NCBI GenBank assembly: GCA_018396695.1
Contig: JAGTQU010000010.1
Coordinates: 1 to 55,996, forward strand
Source of the DNA: Candidatus Bathyarchaeota archaeon
Lineage (GTDB): Archaea > Thermoproteota > Bathyarchaeia > TCS64
Direction: 5' to 3'
Length of the DNA stretch: 55,996 bases
The translations under genes were made by a program, and so were the position numbers. This document shows, one piece after another, positions 44,503 through 53,071 of the stretch. The stretch's first letter is position 1; each line of letters starts with the position of its first letter. The notes beneath the pieces were generated by a model. The model saw only the letters and a program-made list of their open reading frames with translations. It ran no database searches and was not told the DNA's origin.

Positions 44503-45381
44503 ATGAAGAAAAGAGGAGAACGACCAATAAAGGGACTATTATTTTTCTTCGCATTCTTAGCTTTAATAATCTTATCCCTAATATTCATTTTTCTAGTGAG
44601 GGAAGCTCTTCCCATTTTTTGGGTCGTATCACCCTTCGATTTCCTGGCGGGTGTGGAGTGGGCGCCGGCATCTTTCACGGATCCTAGCTACGGTATTCTG
44701 CCCCTAATCTCAGGAACCCTTTTAGTGGTTTTAACGGCAACGCTTATCGCCGTTCCTATAGGTATAGCTTGCGCTATTTATCTCGCAGAGGTAGCTGACA
44801 GCAGGCTGAAGGAGCTTCTGAAGCCCTTATTGGAGATTCTCGCCGGGATCCCGTCCGTCGTCTACGGGTTCATCGCTCTTGTCTTCCTATCCGGAATCGT
44901 TCATAACGTCTTCAACACAACATACAGGCTTAACGCGTTGAATGGAGGATTGATCTTAGCTCTAATGATTCTTCCAACCATAATTACGATTTCAGAAGAT
45001 GCAATAGACTCTGTGCCCAGAGATTATAGAGAAGCGTCGCTTGCTATGGGCGCAACAAAATGGGAGACTATAAGAAGAATCACATTGCCGGCTTCGAAGT
45101 CAGGCATAACCGTCGGAGTTATGTTAGGCTTAGGACGCGCGGTTGGTGAAACGATGGCGGTTATGATGGCGACAGGTAACTCTCCAGTCATCACTTTTGA
45201 TATTCTCAGATCCATTCAAACTATGACTGCGACAATAGCCATCGAGATGGGAGAGGTAGTGTTAGGAAGCCCACACTACCACGCTCTTTTCGCAGTTGGT
45301 CTAATTTTATTCCTGATAACATTCGCGATTAACCTGGTCGCCGATGTAGCTGTAAATAGGCTGGGGGTGAAAAGGAGATGA
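44503..45381 (+). CDS. pstC: Phosphate ABC permease PstC
   Basis: A 292-residue permease with six membrane helices and the EAA-type loop (DYREASLAMGATKWETI) that contacts PstB. From ATG 44503 it is complete. An alternative N-terminus exists in the adjoining frame: ATG 44463 overlaps the pstS stop (ATGA) and encodes a hydrophilic leader (MNARKNPDPEAL). It would join this frame if one T were removed near 44541. The usual pst gene coupling favours the longer form, but the shorter form needs no correction. Its stop overlaps the pstA start (ATGA). Confidence 0.9.
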   Translation: MKKRGERPIKGLLFFFAFLALIILSLIFIFLVREALPIFWVVSPFDFLAGVEWAPASFTDPSYGILPLISGTLLVVLTATLIAVPIGIACAIYLAEVADSRLKELLKPLLEILAGIPSVVYGFIALVFLSGIVHNVFNTTYRLNALNGGLILALMILPTIITISEDAIDSVPRDYREASLAMGATKWETIRRITLPASKSGITVGVMLGLGRAVGETMAVMMATGNSPVITFDILRSIQTMTATIAIEMGEVVLGSPHYHALFAVGLILFLITFAINLVADVAVNRLGVKRR

Positions 45382-45464
45382 AAGGAAAAATATTGAAAGA
45401 AAAAATTTTCTTCAACACATTCAAAATTATGACTCTAATAATGGTTTCGATTGTAGTTGGATTA

Positions 45465-45711
45465 ATTGTATTCATAATAGGAAATAGTATTCCGGTTTTA
45501 AGCCTCGATTTTCTATTTAACCCTCCGCAAAACGGAATGATGGCGGGGGGAATCAGTTCTGCAATTGCAGGGACTCTCATCCTCATGATGCTAACCATAA
45601 TTTTCAGCCTTCCTTTGGGAGTAGGGGCTGCTATCTTCCTCTCGGAATATACTGATAAAGTGGATCCTAGGATCATAAGAATGATTAGGCTGGCTATAAA
45701 CAATCTTGCTG
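45465..45711 (+). repeat. First copy of 247-bp direct repeat inside pstA
   Basis: Identical base for base to 45722-45968. It covers membrane helices one and two of PstA. The ten bases separating the copies (45712-45721, TAAGGATCCC) match neither the sequence before copy one nor that after copy two. Confidence 0.95.
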
Positions 45712-45721
45712 TAAGGATCCC

Positions 45722-45968
45722 ATTGTATTCATAATAGGAAATAGTATTCCGGTTTTAAGCCTCGATTTTCTATTTAACCCTCCGCAAAACGGAATGATGG
45801 CGGGGGGAATCAGTTCTGCAATTGCAGGGACTCTCATCCTCATGATGCTAACCATAATTTTCAGCCTTCCTTTGGGAGTAGGGGCTGCTATCTTCCTCTC
45901 GGAATATACTGATAAAGTGGATCCTAGGATCATAAGAATGATTAGGCTGGCTATAAACAATCTTGCTG
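45722..45968 (+). repeat. Second copy of 247-bp direct repeat inside pstA
   Basis: Second identical copy, offset by 257 bp. The pstA frame continues correctly from this copy into the rest of the gene (GVPSIVYGLLG). Confidence 0.95.
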
Positions 45969-46488
45969 GGGTTCCCTCAATTGTCTATGGTCTTTTAGGT
46001 CTAGGCTTGTTTGTTCTATTCCTACAGCTAGGGTTCAGCGTGCTATCCGCGTCACTAACTCTCTCATTTTTAACCCTCCCTGTGATAATAGCGGCGTCTG
46101 AGGAGGCTTTAAGAAATGTTCCAATGGAATATAGAGAAGCGTCTCTGGCTTTAGGAGCATCCAAATGGGAGACGATTAAAAACGTCGTTTTACCCTCAGC
46201 CACGCCTGGGATCCTTACAGCATGTATACTCGGCTTGAGTCGGGCTGCAGGTGAGACGGCTCCTTTATTGATGACTGGTGCAGCGTACTACTTACCCCAG
46301 GTTACCGGCAACATTTTCAAACAGTTTATGGCTTTGAGTACTCATATCTTTTTCATGGCTACCCAGTCCCCGAATCCGGAAGCCACTCGTCCAATTCAGT
46401 TCGGGACAGTGACAGTTCTTCTCTTCATTGTATTGTCAATGAACATGTTTGCCATAATTCTTAGAAGCCGTTATAGGAGGAGATTTAA

Positions 46489-47286
46489 GTGATTGCGAAC
46501 GAACAGCAAACGATCCAGGAATTGGAGAGGGATATGGGTAAGATAGTCTTTTCACAGTTCAACTTATGGTATGGTATGAAACATGTTCTCAAAGACGTCT
46601 CCTTCCCTATTCCAAGCAATCTAGTAACTGCTATTATGGGCCCATCAGGATGTGGCAAAAGTACTCTGCTCAGGGCTATTGACCGGATGAATGATATTAT
46701 TCCAGATTGTAGGGTAAAGGGAGAGGTACACATCGACGGTAGAAACATATATTCTGAAGATGTTGATGTCTACGAGCTTAGGAAGAAGGTTGGCATGGTC
46801 TTCCAGAAGCCTAACCCTTTTCCTAAATCTATCTACGATAATGTAGCGTACGGTCCTAAGATACATAAACTCTATTCTAGTAGGGAATTAGAATTGGCTG
46901 TGGAGAGGAGTCTCCGTAAAGCAGCGCTCTGGGACGAGGTTAAAGATAGGCTTAGTGAAAGCGCGTTAAAACTATCTGGGGGGCAGCAGCAGAGGCTGTG
47001 CATTGCAAGGGCATTGGCGGTTGAGCCTGAGATATTATTGATGGATGAGCCTTGTAGTGCTTTGGATCCTATAGCGGCTTTGAAGATAGAGAACCTTATG
47101 CGAGAGCTCTCGAATAACTATACTGTCGTGCTTGTTACCCATAATCTGCAGCAGGCTGCGAGGGTATCCGATATGACTGCATTCATGTATATGGGTGAGA
47201 TAGTCGAGTATGGTCGAACAAAAGACTTGTTTGCGAACCCTCAGAAAGAGTTGACTGAGAAGTATATAACAGGTAAATTTGGGTGA
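46489..47286 (+). CDS. pstB: Phosphate ABC transporter ATPase PstB
   Basis: A 265-residue ABC ATPase with Walker A GPSGCGKS, the PstB-specific [20 protein letters not shown], signature LSGGQQQRL and Walker [13 protein letters not shown]. Start is GTG 46489 with GGAGGAGA eight bases upstream; ATG 46534 would also give a full ATPase domain. It overlaps the pstA stop. Confidence 0.95.
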   Translation: MIANEQQTIQELERDMGKIVFSQFNLWYGMKHVLKDVSFPIPSNLVTAIMGPSGCGKSTLLRAIDRMNDIIPDCRVKGEVHIDGRNIYSEDVDVYELRKKVGMVFQKPNPFPKSIYDNVAYGPKIHKLYSSRELELAVERSLRKAALWDEVKDRLSESALKLSGGQQQRLCIARALAVEPEILLMDEPCSALDPIAALKIENLMRELSNNYTVVLVTHNLQQAARVSDMTAFMYMGEIVEYGRTKDLFANPQKELTEKYITGKFG

Positions 47287-47291
47287 TCTGG

Positions 47292-47930
47292 ATGAGTAGA
47301 CCTATCGATGTTGGCTTACAACAGATTAAAACTCTGCTTCTTAAGATGGAGAAGATTGCCTTGGACTCCTTAGATCTAGCTTTGAAGGGCTTCTTAAATC
47401 AGGAGGATGTTCATCCCCAGATAAGAGCTTGGTCGAATACTCTCCTTATCCTCTCAGAAGAGCTTGAGGATAAAGCGACGGAGGTTATGGCGCTCCACCA
47501 GCCGATGGCTGGGGACCTACGCGCATTGAAGGCTTACATTAAGATAGCATACGATGTTGAGAGATTCGGAAGATACGCGTTAGACATCTCTGAACTGAAT
47601 AAGTCTTTGGGATCATGGAATCCGATTACTGATAGTGAAGTAGCCGTAGAAGATATGGGGAGGAAGGTTCTGGAGGTTTTGTCAACGGCTTTAAAGCTTA
47701 CTGAAACGAACGATTCATCCCTTGTTTTCAAGCTCTCATCCCTAGAGAGTGAGGTAGACACTTTATATCTACAAAACCTTAAATCAATCTCAGAGTCTAA
47801 AGCCGGTGCTAAAACAATAATCGCTTACACCTTGGTGATACGGTATTTGGAGAGAGTATCGGACCATGCAGCCTACATAGCTGAATCCATAACGTATATC
47901 CTCACAGGTAAGAGAATGTATTTCAGATGA
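47292..47930 (+). CDS. phoU: Phosphate transport regulator PhoU
   Basis: A 212-residue protein of two three-helix PhoU repeats with the metal-cluster motifs YDVERFGRYALDI and RYLERVSDHAAYIAE. ATG 47292 is preceded by GGGTGATC at good spacing; a GTG at 47283 is the alternative. Last gene of the pst operon. It should damp Pst uptake when phosphate is plentiful. Confidence 0.92.
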   Translation: MSRPIDVGLQQIKTLLLKMEKIALDSLDLALKGFLNQEDVHPQIRAWSNTLLILSEELEDKATEVMALHQPMAGDLRALKAYIKIAYDVERFGRYALDISELNKSLGSWNPITDSEVAVEDMGRKVLEVLSTALKLTETNDSSLVFKLSSLESEVDTLYLQNLKSISESKAGAKTIIAYTLVIRYLERVSDHAAYIAESITYILTGKRMYFR

Positions 47931-47971
47931 GTTTATAAGAGATTAAAGATACGAATGGATCATTAACCAAA

Positions 47972-48433
47972 ATGTATGACATCTCTCGGTTGAGGAAGAA
48001 TTCGGAGAAGCTTGAAAGCTATCTGGCATCAATCCCAAGCGATAATCAGGTTTTCGCTAAAGCTAGGAAAGACTACCAGATAGAGGAAAAGATTATCGAA
48101 GGTTTAAAGAAGTATGCTAAAGATGCTTTCATCGTAGTATTCTCAGCGGAGTGGTGTCCAGACTGCGCTAACAATCTCCCAAGATTAGCAAAGATATCTA
48201 AAGAGGCGGGAATTGAGGCGAGAGTCTTCGGTCACCTGATCCGTGATCCCTTAAACCCTAAAGAGAGGTGGAGGATTCCGCCATCACCTCCAGAGGTCCG
48301 AGAGTTCAATGTGGTCAAGATACCCTTAATCCTGGTCTTTAGTAAGAAAGGGGAGAAGTTAGGCGAGATCGTTGAGAATCCTCCAGAAGGGATGAGCCTT
48401 GAGGAAGCTCTCCTAAAAATTCTAGAAGGATAG
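47972..48433 (+). CDS. Thioredoxin-like protein
   Basis: A 153-residue protein with a thioredoxin fold from about residue 45: FIVVFSAEWCPDCANNLP supplies the CPDC active site, and VVKIPLILVF holds the cis-proline. An insertion between the two (LIRDPLNPKERWRIPPS) lengthens the usual fold. Cytosolic. Starts 41 bp after phoU and may have its own promoter. Confidence 0.8.
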   Translation: MYDISRLRKNSEKLESYLASIPSDNQVFAKARKDYQIEEKIIEGLKKYAKDAFIVVFSAEWCPDCANNLPRLAKISKEAGIEARVFGHLIRDPLNPKERWRIPPSPPEVREFNVVKIPLILVFSKKGEKLGEIVENPPEGMSLEEALLKILEG

Positions 48434-48543
48434 CAGAGTATACTTTTTCATCCTAAAATCTTGTTACGTAAAAATTAGTTTATAACTTTTAAGTTGGAAT
48501 ATTAAAGGCAAGAGTTTTGTTTAGCTTAATATTTTAAGTAAAA

Positions 48544-48551
48544 TTTTATAA
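48544..48551 (+). promoter_or_regulatory. Likely TATA box of the ferritin-like gene
   Basis: TTTTATAA lies about 35 bases before the ATG at 48582 in a 148-bp gene-free stretch. Expected transcription start is about ten bases before the ATG, giving a short leader. Confidence 0.4.
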
Positions 48552-48581
48552 TGTTCTTAATCATTAATATTACTGATATCT

Positions 48582-49004
48582 ATGGTTTCGAAGGAACTTT
48601 TAGAGATGCTGAATAACGCTATCGCTAGGGAGCTTCAAGTTGCTATACAGTACATGTGGCAGCATGTTCAATGGAGCGGTATTAAAGGATTCACGGTGAG
48701 TGGTGAGCTTGAGAAGATCGCTATAACTGAGATGAAGCATGCTGAGAAGATAGCTGAGCGCTTATGGTATCTGGGGAATATTCCACCAACGACTAAACCT
48801 GCTCCGATTAATGTGGGAAAAACCCTTGAAGAAATGTTTGATAACGACATAAAGGCTGAGGAGCAAGCGATCGAGCTATACAAAGAGATCAATGAAATGG
48901 CTCTAAAAGAGGGAGATGTTACGACTGCTCATATCTTCAGAGATATACTTGAAGATGAAGAGGAGCACCACGACTTCTTCACAACTGTAAAGGAAGAGAT
49001 ATAG
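48582..49004 (+). CDS. Ferritin-like diiron protein (bacterioferritin/Dps-like)
   Basis: A 140-residue four-helix protein. Iron ligands are visible as Glu in ARELQVAIQY (helix A), E-x2-H in EMKHAEKI (helix B), Glu in KAEEQAIELY (helix C) and E-x2-H in EDEEEHHDF (helix D). Likely iron storage or detoxification, or a peroxide-consuming ferritin-like enzyme. Own promoter upstream and T7 tract downstream. Confidence 0.88.
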   Translation: MVSKELLEMLNNAIARELQVAIQYMWQHVQWSGIKGFTVSGELEKIAITEMKHAEKIAERLWYLGNIPPTTKPAPINVGKTLEEMFDNDIKAEEQAIELYKEINEMALKEGDVTTAHIFRDILEDEEEHHDFFTTVKEEI

Positions 49005-49022
49005 CCATTTAGAGGCTCAACA

Positions 49023-49029
49023 TTTTTTT
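49023..49029 (+). terminator. T7 tract terminator after the ferritin-like gene
   Basis: Seven T about 20 bases after the stop codon, in the 42-bp gap before a convergent gene. Confidence 0.4.
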
Positions 49030-49046
49030 CTATAGGCTCTCTATCG

Positions 49047-50429
49047 CTAATGTTCATGCCTGTGAAGGTTGGTAAAGGCAAACTGTAAGACTTCAGACAT
49101 ACATGGGTGAATATGCATCGAACGGACTATTGGAAAATATGTTCCGCCTTCACAATTCATCACAGTGATAGCTTCCTGGATGATCTCAGGCGCATACGGA
49201 CCAATAATATGGCATCCGAGTAGCTTCCGTGTATTCTCGTCGATTAGGACTTTGACGAAGCCGTCTTCAACAGCCATCGCTGCGCCTCTAGCAGTATCCT
49301 TATAATAGTACTCTCCAACTAGAAATTTATAACCTCTCTCCTTAGCCTTCTTCTCCGTTAAACCGACTGAAGCTATCTGAGGGTAACTGTACACCGCGTA
49401 AGGTATTTTATCGTAATCTACTTTCAGCATCTTTCTTCCAATGAAGTTGTTCCAGACGATCTCAGCCTCATAGTTAGCAACATGTTTGAACATGGCTTTC
49501 CCTATAACGTCTCCGAAAGACCATATCCTCTCCTTGCTAGTCCTAAAGTAGTCGTCGACTATTACGAAGCCCTTCTCATTGGTTTCGACGCCTGTCTTTT
49601 CTGGTCTGATAATATCGGAATTAGGCTTCCTTCCGGAAGCGATGAAGAGGGCTTCCGCAGAGAATGTTTTGACACTGCCGTTAATAGTGTCAATGGCTTT
49701 AATGTTTATTAGATTGTTTTTCCTCTCCACTTCGACGGCTTCTAACCCTGTCTCAACCTTCATGCTCCGCCTCATCAATTTCAACAATAGATCAGAAATC
49801 TCCGGTTCAGCATCCTTCACCAACTTTGGGCTTTTGCTGATAAGCGTGACCTCGGCTCCCATGGTGGAGAAAAAGTGGGCGAACTCTACGCCGACAAATC
49901 CGCCTCCAACTATCACCATACTTTTTGGAGGCTCCTCCATGTTCCAGATATTCTCGCTGGTTAGATATTCGATCTTATCTAACCCTTTAATTGGAGGGAT
50001 CAGCGTTCTAGCCCCTGAGACTATGAAAATGTTCTCGGCCTTAACGAGATCACCTGAAGAGACACTCAAAGTATAATCCGATACGAATTCCCCCCTCCCT
50101 CTGAAGAGCTTGAGATTAGGCGTGTTCTCAACACCTTCCTCGATTTGGTGGCGATCATTCTCAATCAACTCTCGCATCCGTCTCATGATGAACTTGAAGT
50201 CAATGGAGTCGATCCTGGCTTTTATACCAAGCTTTTCAGCTCCACGTATCATCTGGACGACATCCATAGGATAGATGATCATCTTCGACGGGATACATCC
50301 TCTGTTCAGGCATGTTCCTCCTAGAGGACCCATCTCAACGAGGGCTACAGTCATATCCTCCATGAGAGCGTTCTCAACGATATGCATCCCGGAGCCTGAG
50401 CCTATGACTAGAACATCAAAAGTCTCCAT
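49047..50429 (-). CDS. Pyridine nucleotide-disulfide oxidoreductase (dihydrolipoamide dehydrogenase/mercuric reductase class)
   Basis: A 460-residue class I flavoprotein disulfide reductase. FAD site GSGSGMHIVENAL, redox pair GGTCLNRGCIPSK (C-x4-C), NAD(P)H site VIVGGGFVGVEFA, second FAD motif IWSFGDVIG, and the C-terminal HIHPCMSEV with its catalytic His and Glu. It lacks the extra N-terminal HMA and C-terminal Cys pair of true mercuric reductases. Substrate could be lipoamide or a low-molecular-weight disulfide such as mycothiol-like thiols. No lipoyl enzyme complex genes nearby. Confidence 0.88.
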   Translation of the reverse strand: METFDVLVIGSGSGMHIVENALMEDMTVALVEMGPLGGTCLNRGCIPSKMIIYPMDVVQMIRGAEKLGIKARIDSIDFKFIMRRMRELIENDRHQIEEGVENTPNLKLFRGRGEFVSDYTLSVSSGDLVKAENIFIVSGARTLIPPIKGLDKIEYLTSENIWNMEEPPKSMVIVGGGFVGVEFAHFFSTMGAEVTLISKSPKLVKDAEPEISDLLLKLMRRSMKVETGLEAVEVERKNNLINIKAIDTINGSVKTFSAEALFIASGRKPNSDIIRPEKTGVETNEKGFVIVDDYFRTSKERIWSFGDVIGKAMFKHVANYEAEIVWNNFIGRKMLKVDYDKIPYAVYSYPQIASVGLTEKKAKERGYKFLVGEYYYKDTARGAAMAVEDGFVKVLIDENTRKLLGCHIIGPYAPEIIQEAITVMNCEGGTYFPIVRSMHIHPCMSEVLQFAFTNLHRHEH

Positions 50430-50799
50430 AATCTAATATTACAAGGTATATTCTTGTAAAATCTTTCTTAAATATGAGAATCTAATGAGACCATTAAAAT
50501 AAAAACTTTCTAAAATTGGATCCTGATTAATAACTTTTTGGCTATGGAGGATACTAAATATTATTACCAAAACTATAAAGGGATTACTTCGGCAATAGAC
50601 TAGTTAAAATACTACGAAACTAGTTTGATGAATAAAGAAGTTAAAATTTAATAGAGTAATTCGGGCACCGCTGAACCTTTCGCTATATCTGGTTAAAATA
50701 ATTATGTTAAGAAAGCCAGTATTTCATGCGAAGAGGATTTGGGGGAGGAGGGGCGAATAGGAATGTTATGGTTTAAAAGGTCTGATTAGTTTAGTGATT
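50430..50799. other. 370-bp gene-free stretch
   Basis: AT-rich upstream region of the flavoprotein gene (minus) and downstream region of the formyltransferase-like gene. I see no convincing ORF, dyad, or structured RNA; a weak GATGA/CTGA pair near 50629-50674 is not enough to call a C/D RNA. Confidence 0.5.
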
Positions 50800-52002
50800 T
50801 CAAAAGCCGTCCCTGTTATCGAATAGGAAATCCTCTAGTTCTTTAAGGTCCTTTTCAAGGTTTCTCCCCCAGGCGTGGATCCCGCTTCGGACTTTGTTGC
50901 CTACAACTATTGAACGCTGTTTCAAAACTATAGGGTCCCCTTCATCATTTTGAAACGTAACTGGGATGGGGTCTTCTGTTATCCCCCATGCGAGTATCAA
51001 CCCTGTAGGCTCAAGGGTGCAGAATACATAGTCGTCGACGAGCTTGAGCGCCTCCTGAATCATGTCCTCCTCTACTGGAAACGCTGGCTTCTCCACACCC
51101 TCCCCAATGGCCAGTAGTGCCCCCTCATCTAGCTTGTCGATTTGGTCGAAGCTATCCATGTATTCAACCTCGATGAGGGAACCTCGCACCAATCTATGCC
51201 CTGCAATCAGCATTCTTTTTATCGGAGCAGCCTGCCATCCAGTATACTTTCTTTGACAAGTTTCAGCGTCTACGTAAGTCAGATCCGCAGGATGAGTGTC
51301 ATTAGCGTGTGGAAGCTTTTCCTGATGTTTGAATATTGAACTACATAATTGAAAGCTGTATCCTCGAGCTGAGGCTATGTCGAGGGGGTGAGAGAAGGTT
51401 TCAGCAATCTTCTCACCCAGCTCCTTATGGAAAAACTCCTGTCGGATGCTAAAACGCCTTGACAACTCTTGGACATCTGGGCGGTTAGGGTCCTCTTTAG
51501 AGTAGAGATATCTAGTAGCTTGAATCGGCTTCGTCTCTTTACAGTCAACGTTCTCGTGATACCAGTCCGAGAAATCAAGCTCAACTAGAGGGAGGTTAAA
51601 CCTTCTGCTCGCCCTCGAAGCACCGCAACCGTGCGCTTCAGACCTGTTAGTAACAAGTCCTAGAAGAGTTGTAGGGGGATTAGGCGCATAGGATTCGACA
51701 AGCTTGTACTGGGCAGCTTGAAACTCGCCAGTAGTGAACCCTCCCGACCCGAATATAACACCTGTAATAGGTCGATCCTTCTTAACTGGAACTAAGGGTA
51801 AAACCCTAGTCCCCAATTCTCTGCTTAACTCCTCCCAAGCCTCTGAACATTTAGCCTGCAAGTCTAAAGCAGTCCATCGCTTCTCTTTCCAGATTTTCCT
51901 AGCTAGCTTGTGTAGGAGCTGGACACGCTCGTCGCTCCTGGCGCGAGCATTGGATAAGAATTTTTCATACTCTCCTCCAATTCTTTTCACGGAAGTTGTC
52001 AT
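50800..52002 (-). CDS. Formyltransferase-like (PurN-related fold) protein
   Basis: A 400-residue protein. From about residue 80 it resembles glycinamide ribonucleotide formyltransferase in order: GVIFGSGGFT (substrate loop), LLGLVTNRSEAHGCGASRAS, LPLVELDFSDW, a DIASARGYSFQL strand, and ANDTHPADL (compare N-x-H-P of the catalytic site). An N-terminal helical extension (80 residues) and a C-terminal beta domain are added. Real activity is unclear. The next gene upstream on this strand, a 4Fe-4S protein, is 22 bp away, suggesting a shared pathway. The match is by eye. Confidence 0.5.
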   Translation of the reverse strand: MTTSVKRIGGEYEKFLSNARARSDERVQLLHKLARKIWKEKRWTALDLQAKCSEAWEELSRELGTRVLPLVPVKKDRPITGVIFGSGGFTTGEFQAAQYKLVESYAPNPPTTLLGLVTNRSEAHGCGASRASRRFNLPLVELDFSDWYHENVDCKETKPIQATRYLYSKEDPNRPDVQELSRRFSIRQEFFHKELGEKIAETFSHPLDIASARGYSFQLCSSIFKHQEKLPHANDTHPADLTYVDAETCQRKYTGWQAAPIKRMLIAGHRLVRGSLIEVEYMDSFDQIDKLDEGALLAIGEGVEKPAFPVEEDMIQEALKLVDDYVFCTLEPTGLILAWGITEDPIPVTFQNDEGDPIVLKQRSIVVGNKVRSGIHAWGRNLEKDLKELEDFLFDNRDGF

Positions 52003-52024
52003 AAGTTCTCTACCTATAGTATTT

Positions 52025-52762
52025 TTATCCCCCTCTCAGCTCTCTACCATATGGGCAAGCCTTCTGACATTCCATACACATAAGATAGCTATTCTTAGTC
52101 AACGTAGGCGTATACTTGTCGTAAAATGTTTTGAGCCGAGGTTCTCCACGCTTGTTAGGATGGATCCCTAGCAAGCAGACGTTAGGGTCTAACCTGTAAG
52201 GCGCTAGGGCCCTCACTGGGCAGGCTTCTATGCAAAGGTTGCAATCTCCACATAGATCCCTGACGAAGGGTTCATCAGGAACCAGCTCTGCATCGGTAAT
52301 TATGCTACGGAGTCTGATCCATGGACCATACTTAGGGTTGATTATCAACGTGTTTTTTCCGAAGTTTCCAAGACCTCCTAGCTGAGCCATCCTCTTCTTT
52401 GATAAGAGCTCAGGCTCTACAACTCCTCTATACCCTTTCCTCTCTAGGTATCGGAGGACTCTTCGGGCGAAAAGCCGCCCTCTCCACTCTACAGGGTACT
52501 CGCTGCTACTCTCTTTTTTAAGTACGATCTCGAACACGTCATCCCAGACATGATATCCTAGAATGATTGCGGAACGGGCGTTTTCCAGATAGTCTGAAGT
52601 CTTCTTTGTAAATGCCTTATACTCCCAGAAGTCAACCCATATTCTTGGCTGAGCGTCTAGATCGGATGCAGACACGATCCCGGCTAGTTCAGCGCCTGAC
52701 GATAATGCCTTCTCCTTTATCTCCCTTGTTAAAAGCTCTGCTTTATAGTTTGATTCCATCAT
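52025..52762 (-). CDS. 4Fe-4S protein, epoxyqueuosine reductase (QueG)-like
   Basis: A 245-residue protein. The N-terminal 150 residues (GAELAGIVSASDLD, LGGLGNFGKNTLIINPKYG) match the QueG-like domain. The C-terminus holds two [4Fe-4S] motifs: CGDCNLCIEACP (near residue 180) and CMECQKACPYG near the end. True QueG uses cobalamin and a longer C-terminus, so this shorter form may be a reductase of another kind. First gene of a pair with the formyltransferase-like gene. Confidence 0.8.
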   Translation of the reverse strand: MMESNYKAELLTREIKEKALSSGAELAGIVSASDLDAQPRIWVDFWEYKAFTKKTSDYLENARSAIILGYHVWDDVFEIVLKKESSSEYPVEWRGRLFARRVLRYLERKGYRGVVEPELLSKKRMAQLGGLGNFGKNTLIINPKYGPWIRLRSIITDAELVPDEPFVRDLCGDCNLCIEACPVRALAPYRLDPNVCLLGIHPNKRGEPRLKTFYDKYTPTLTKNSYLMCMECQKACPYGRELRGG

Positions 52763-53071
52763 CTAAATGCATGAAACCTGTCTTATAAATTGGTTTTATT
52801 TAGCCATTTTAATTTCATTTGATTATGTAACGTATTAATTGAAACATCTATATTGCCTGGAGGTTAAAGCGATTTTTTCTAATAGTTGCTGACATTCGAA
52901 ATCAGTTGTCTATTTTAGATGATTTTCTATCATACTATGATGGAGGTCTGTTCGGATTTATGTTGAAATTTAAACGACGATCTCCTTTCTGCTAATCGCT
53001 TTGAATCTAGAAGCCAGAGAAAGTCTTCATCAGGAAGAGTTACTATCTTGGAAAGTGTCAACCTAGTTAGT
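52763..53071. other. 309-bp stretch without a firm gene
   Basis: Lies between moeA (to the right) and the Fe-S gene. A minus-strand frame of about 55 residues (from about 53094, overlapping the moeA end) is open and preceded by a purine-rich run, but that run is just the Glu-Glu-Gly-Glu codons of MoeA. I do not call it. Nothing else stands out. Confidence 0.45.

Larger units (their letters stand above)
45378..46492 (+). pseudogene. pstA: Phosphate ABC permease PstA, disrupted by a 257-bp tandem duplication
   Basis: The gene starts well (ATG 45378) but a stop follows soon after 45711, because 257 bp are present twice and 257 is not a multiple of three. The downstream part (from about 45794) carries the rest, including the EAA loop EYREASLALGASKWETI and the last helices. 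Removing one repeat unit restores an 858-bp frame encoding 285 residues, the normal PstA length. As written the cell would make only a truncated protein. An assembly overlap left unmerged is the most likely cause; a real recent duplication is the alternative. Confidence 0.9.

Noticed and set aside
45465-45968. Mobile element insertion as the cause of the pstA break
   Set aside because: The extra DNA is a copy of pstA itself; there is no transposase, terminal inverted repeat or target-site duplication.
49047-50429. Mercuric reductase linked to the HMA-thioredoxin gene
   Set aside because: The flavoprotein lacks the HMA domain and C-terminal Cys pair, and lies 42 kb away with no mer genes nearby.
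50626-50676. Possible C/D box RNA (GATGA followed by CTGA)
   Set aside because: The C-box lacks its leading purine, no internal C'/D' boxes are found, and no terminal stem is formed.
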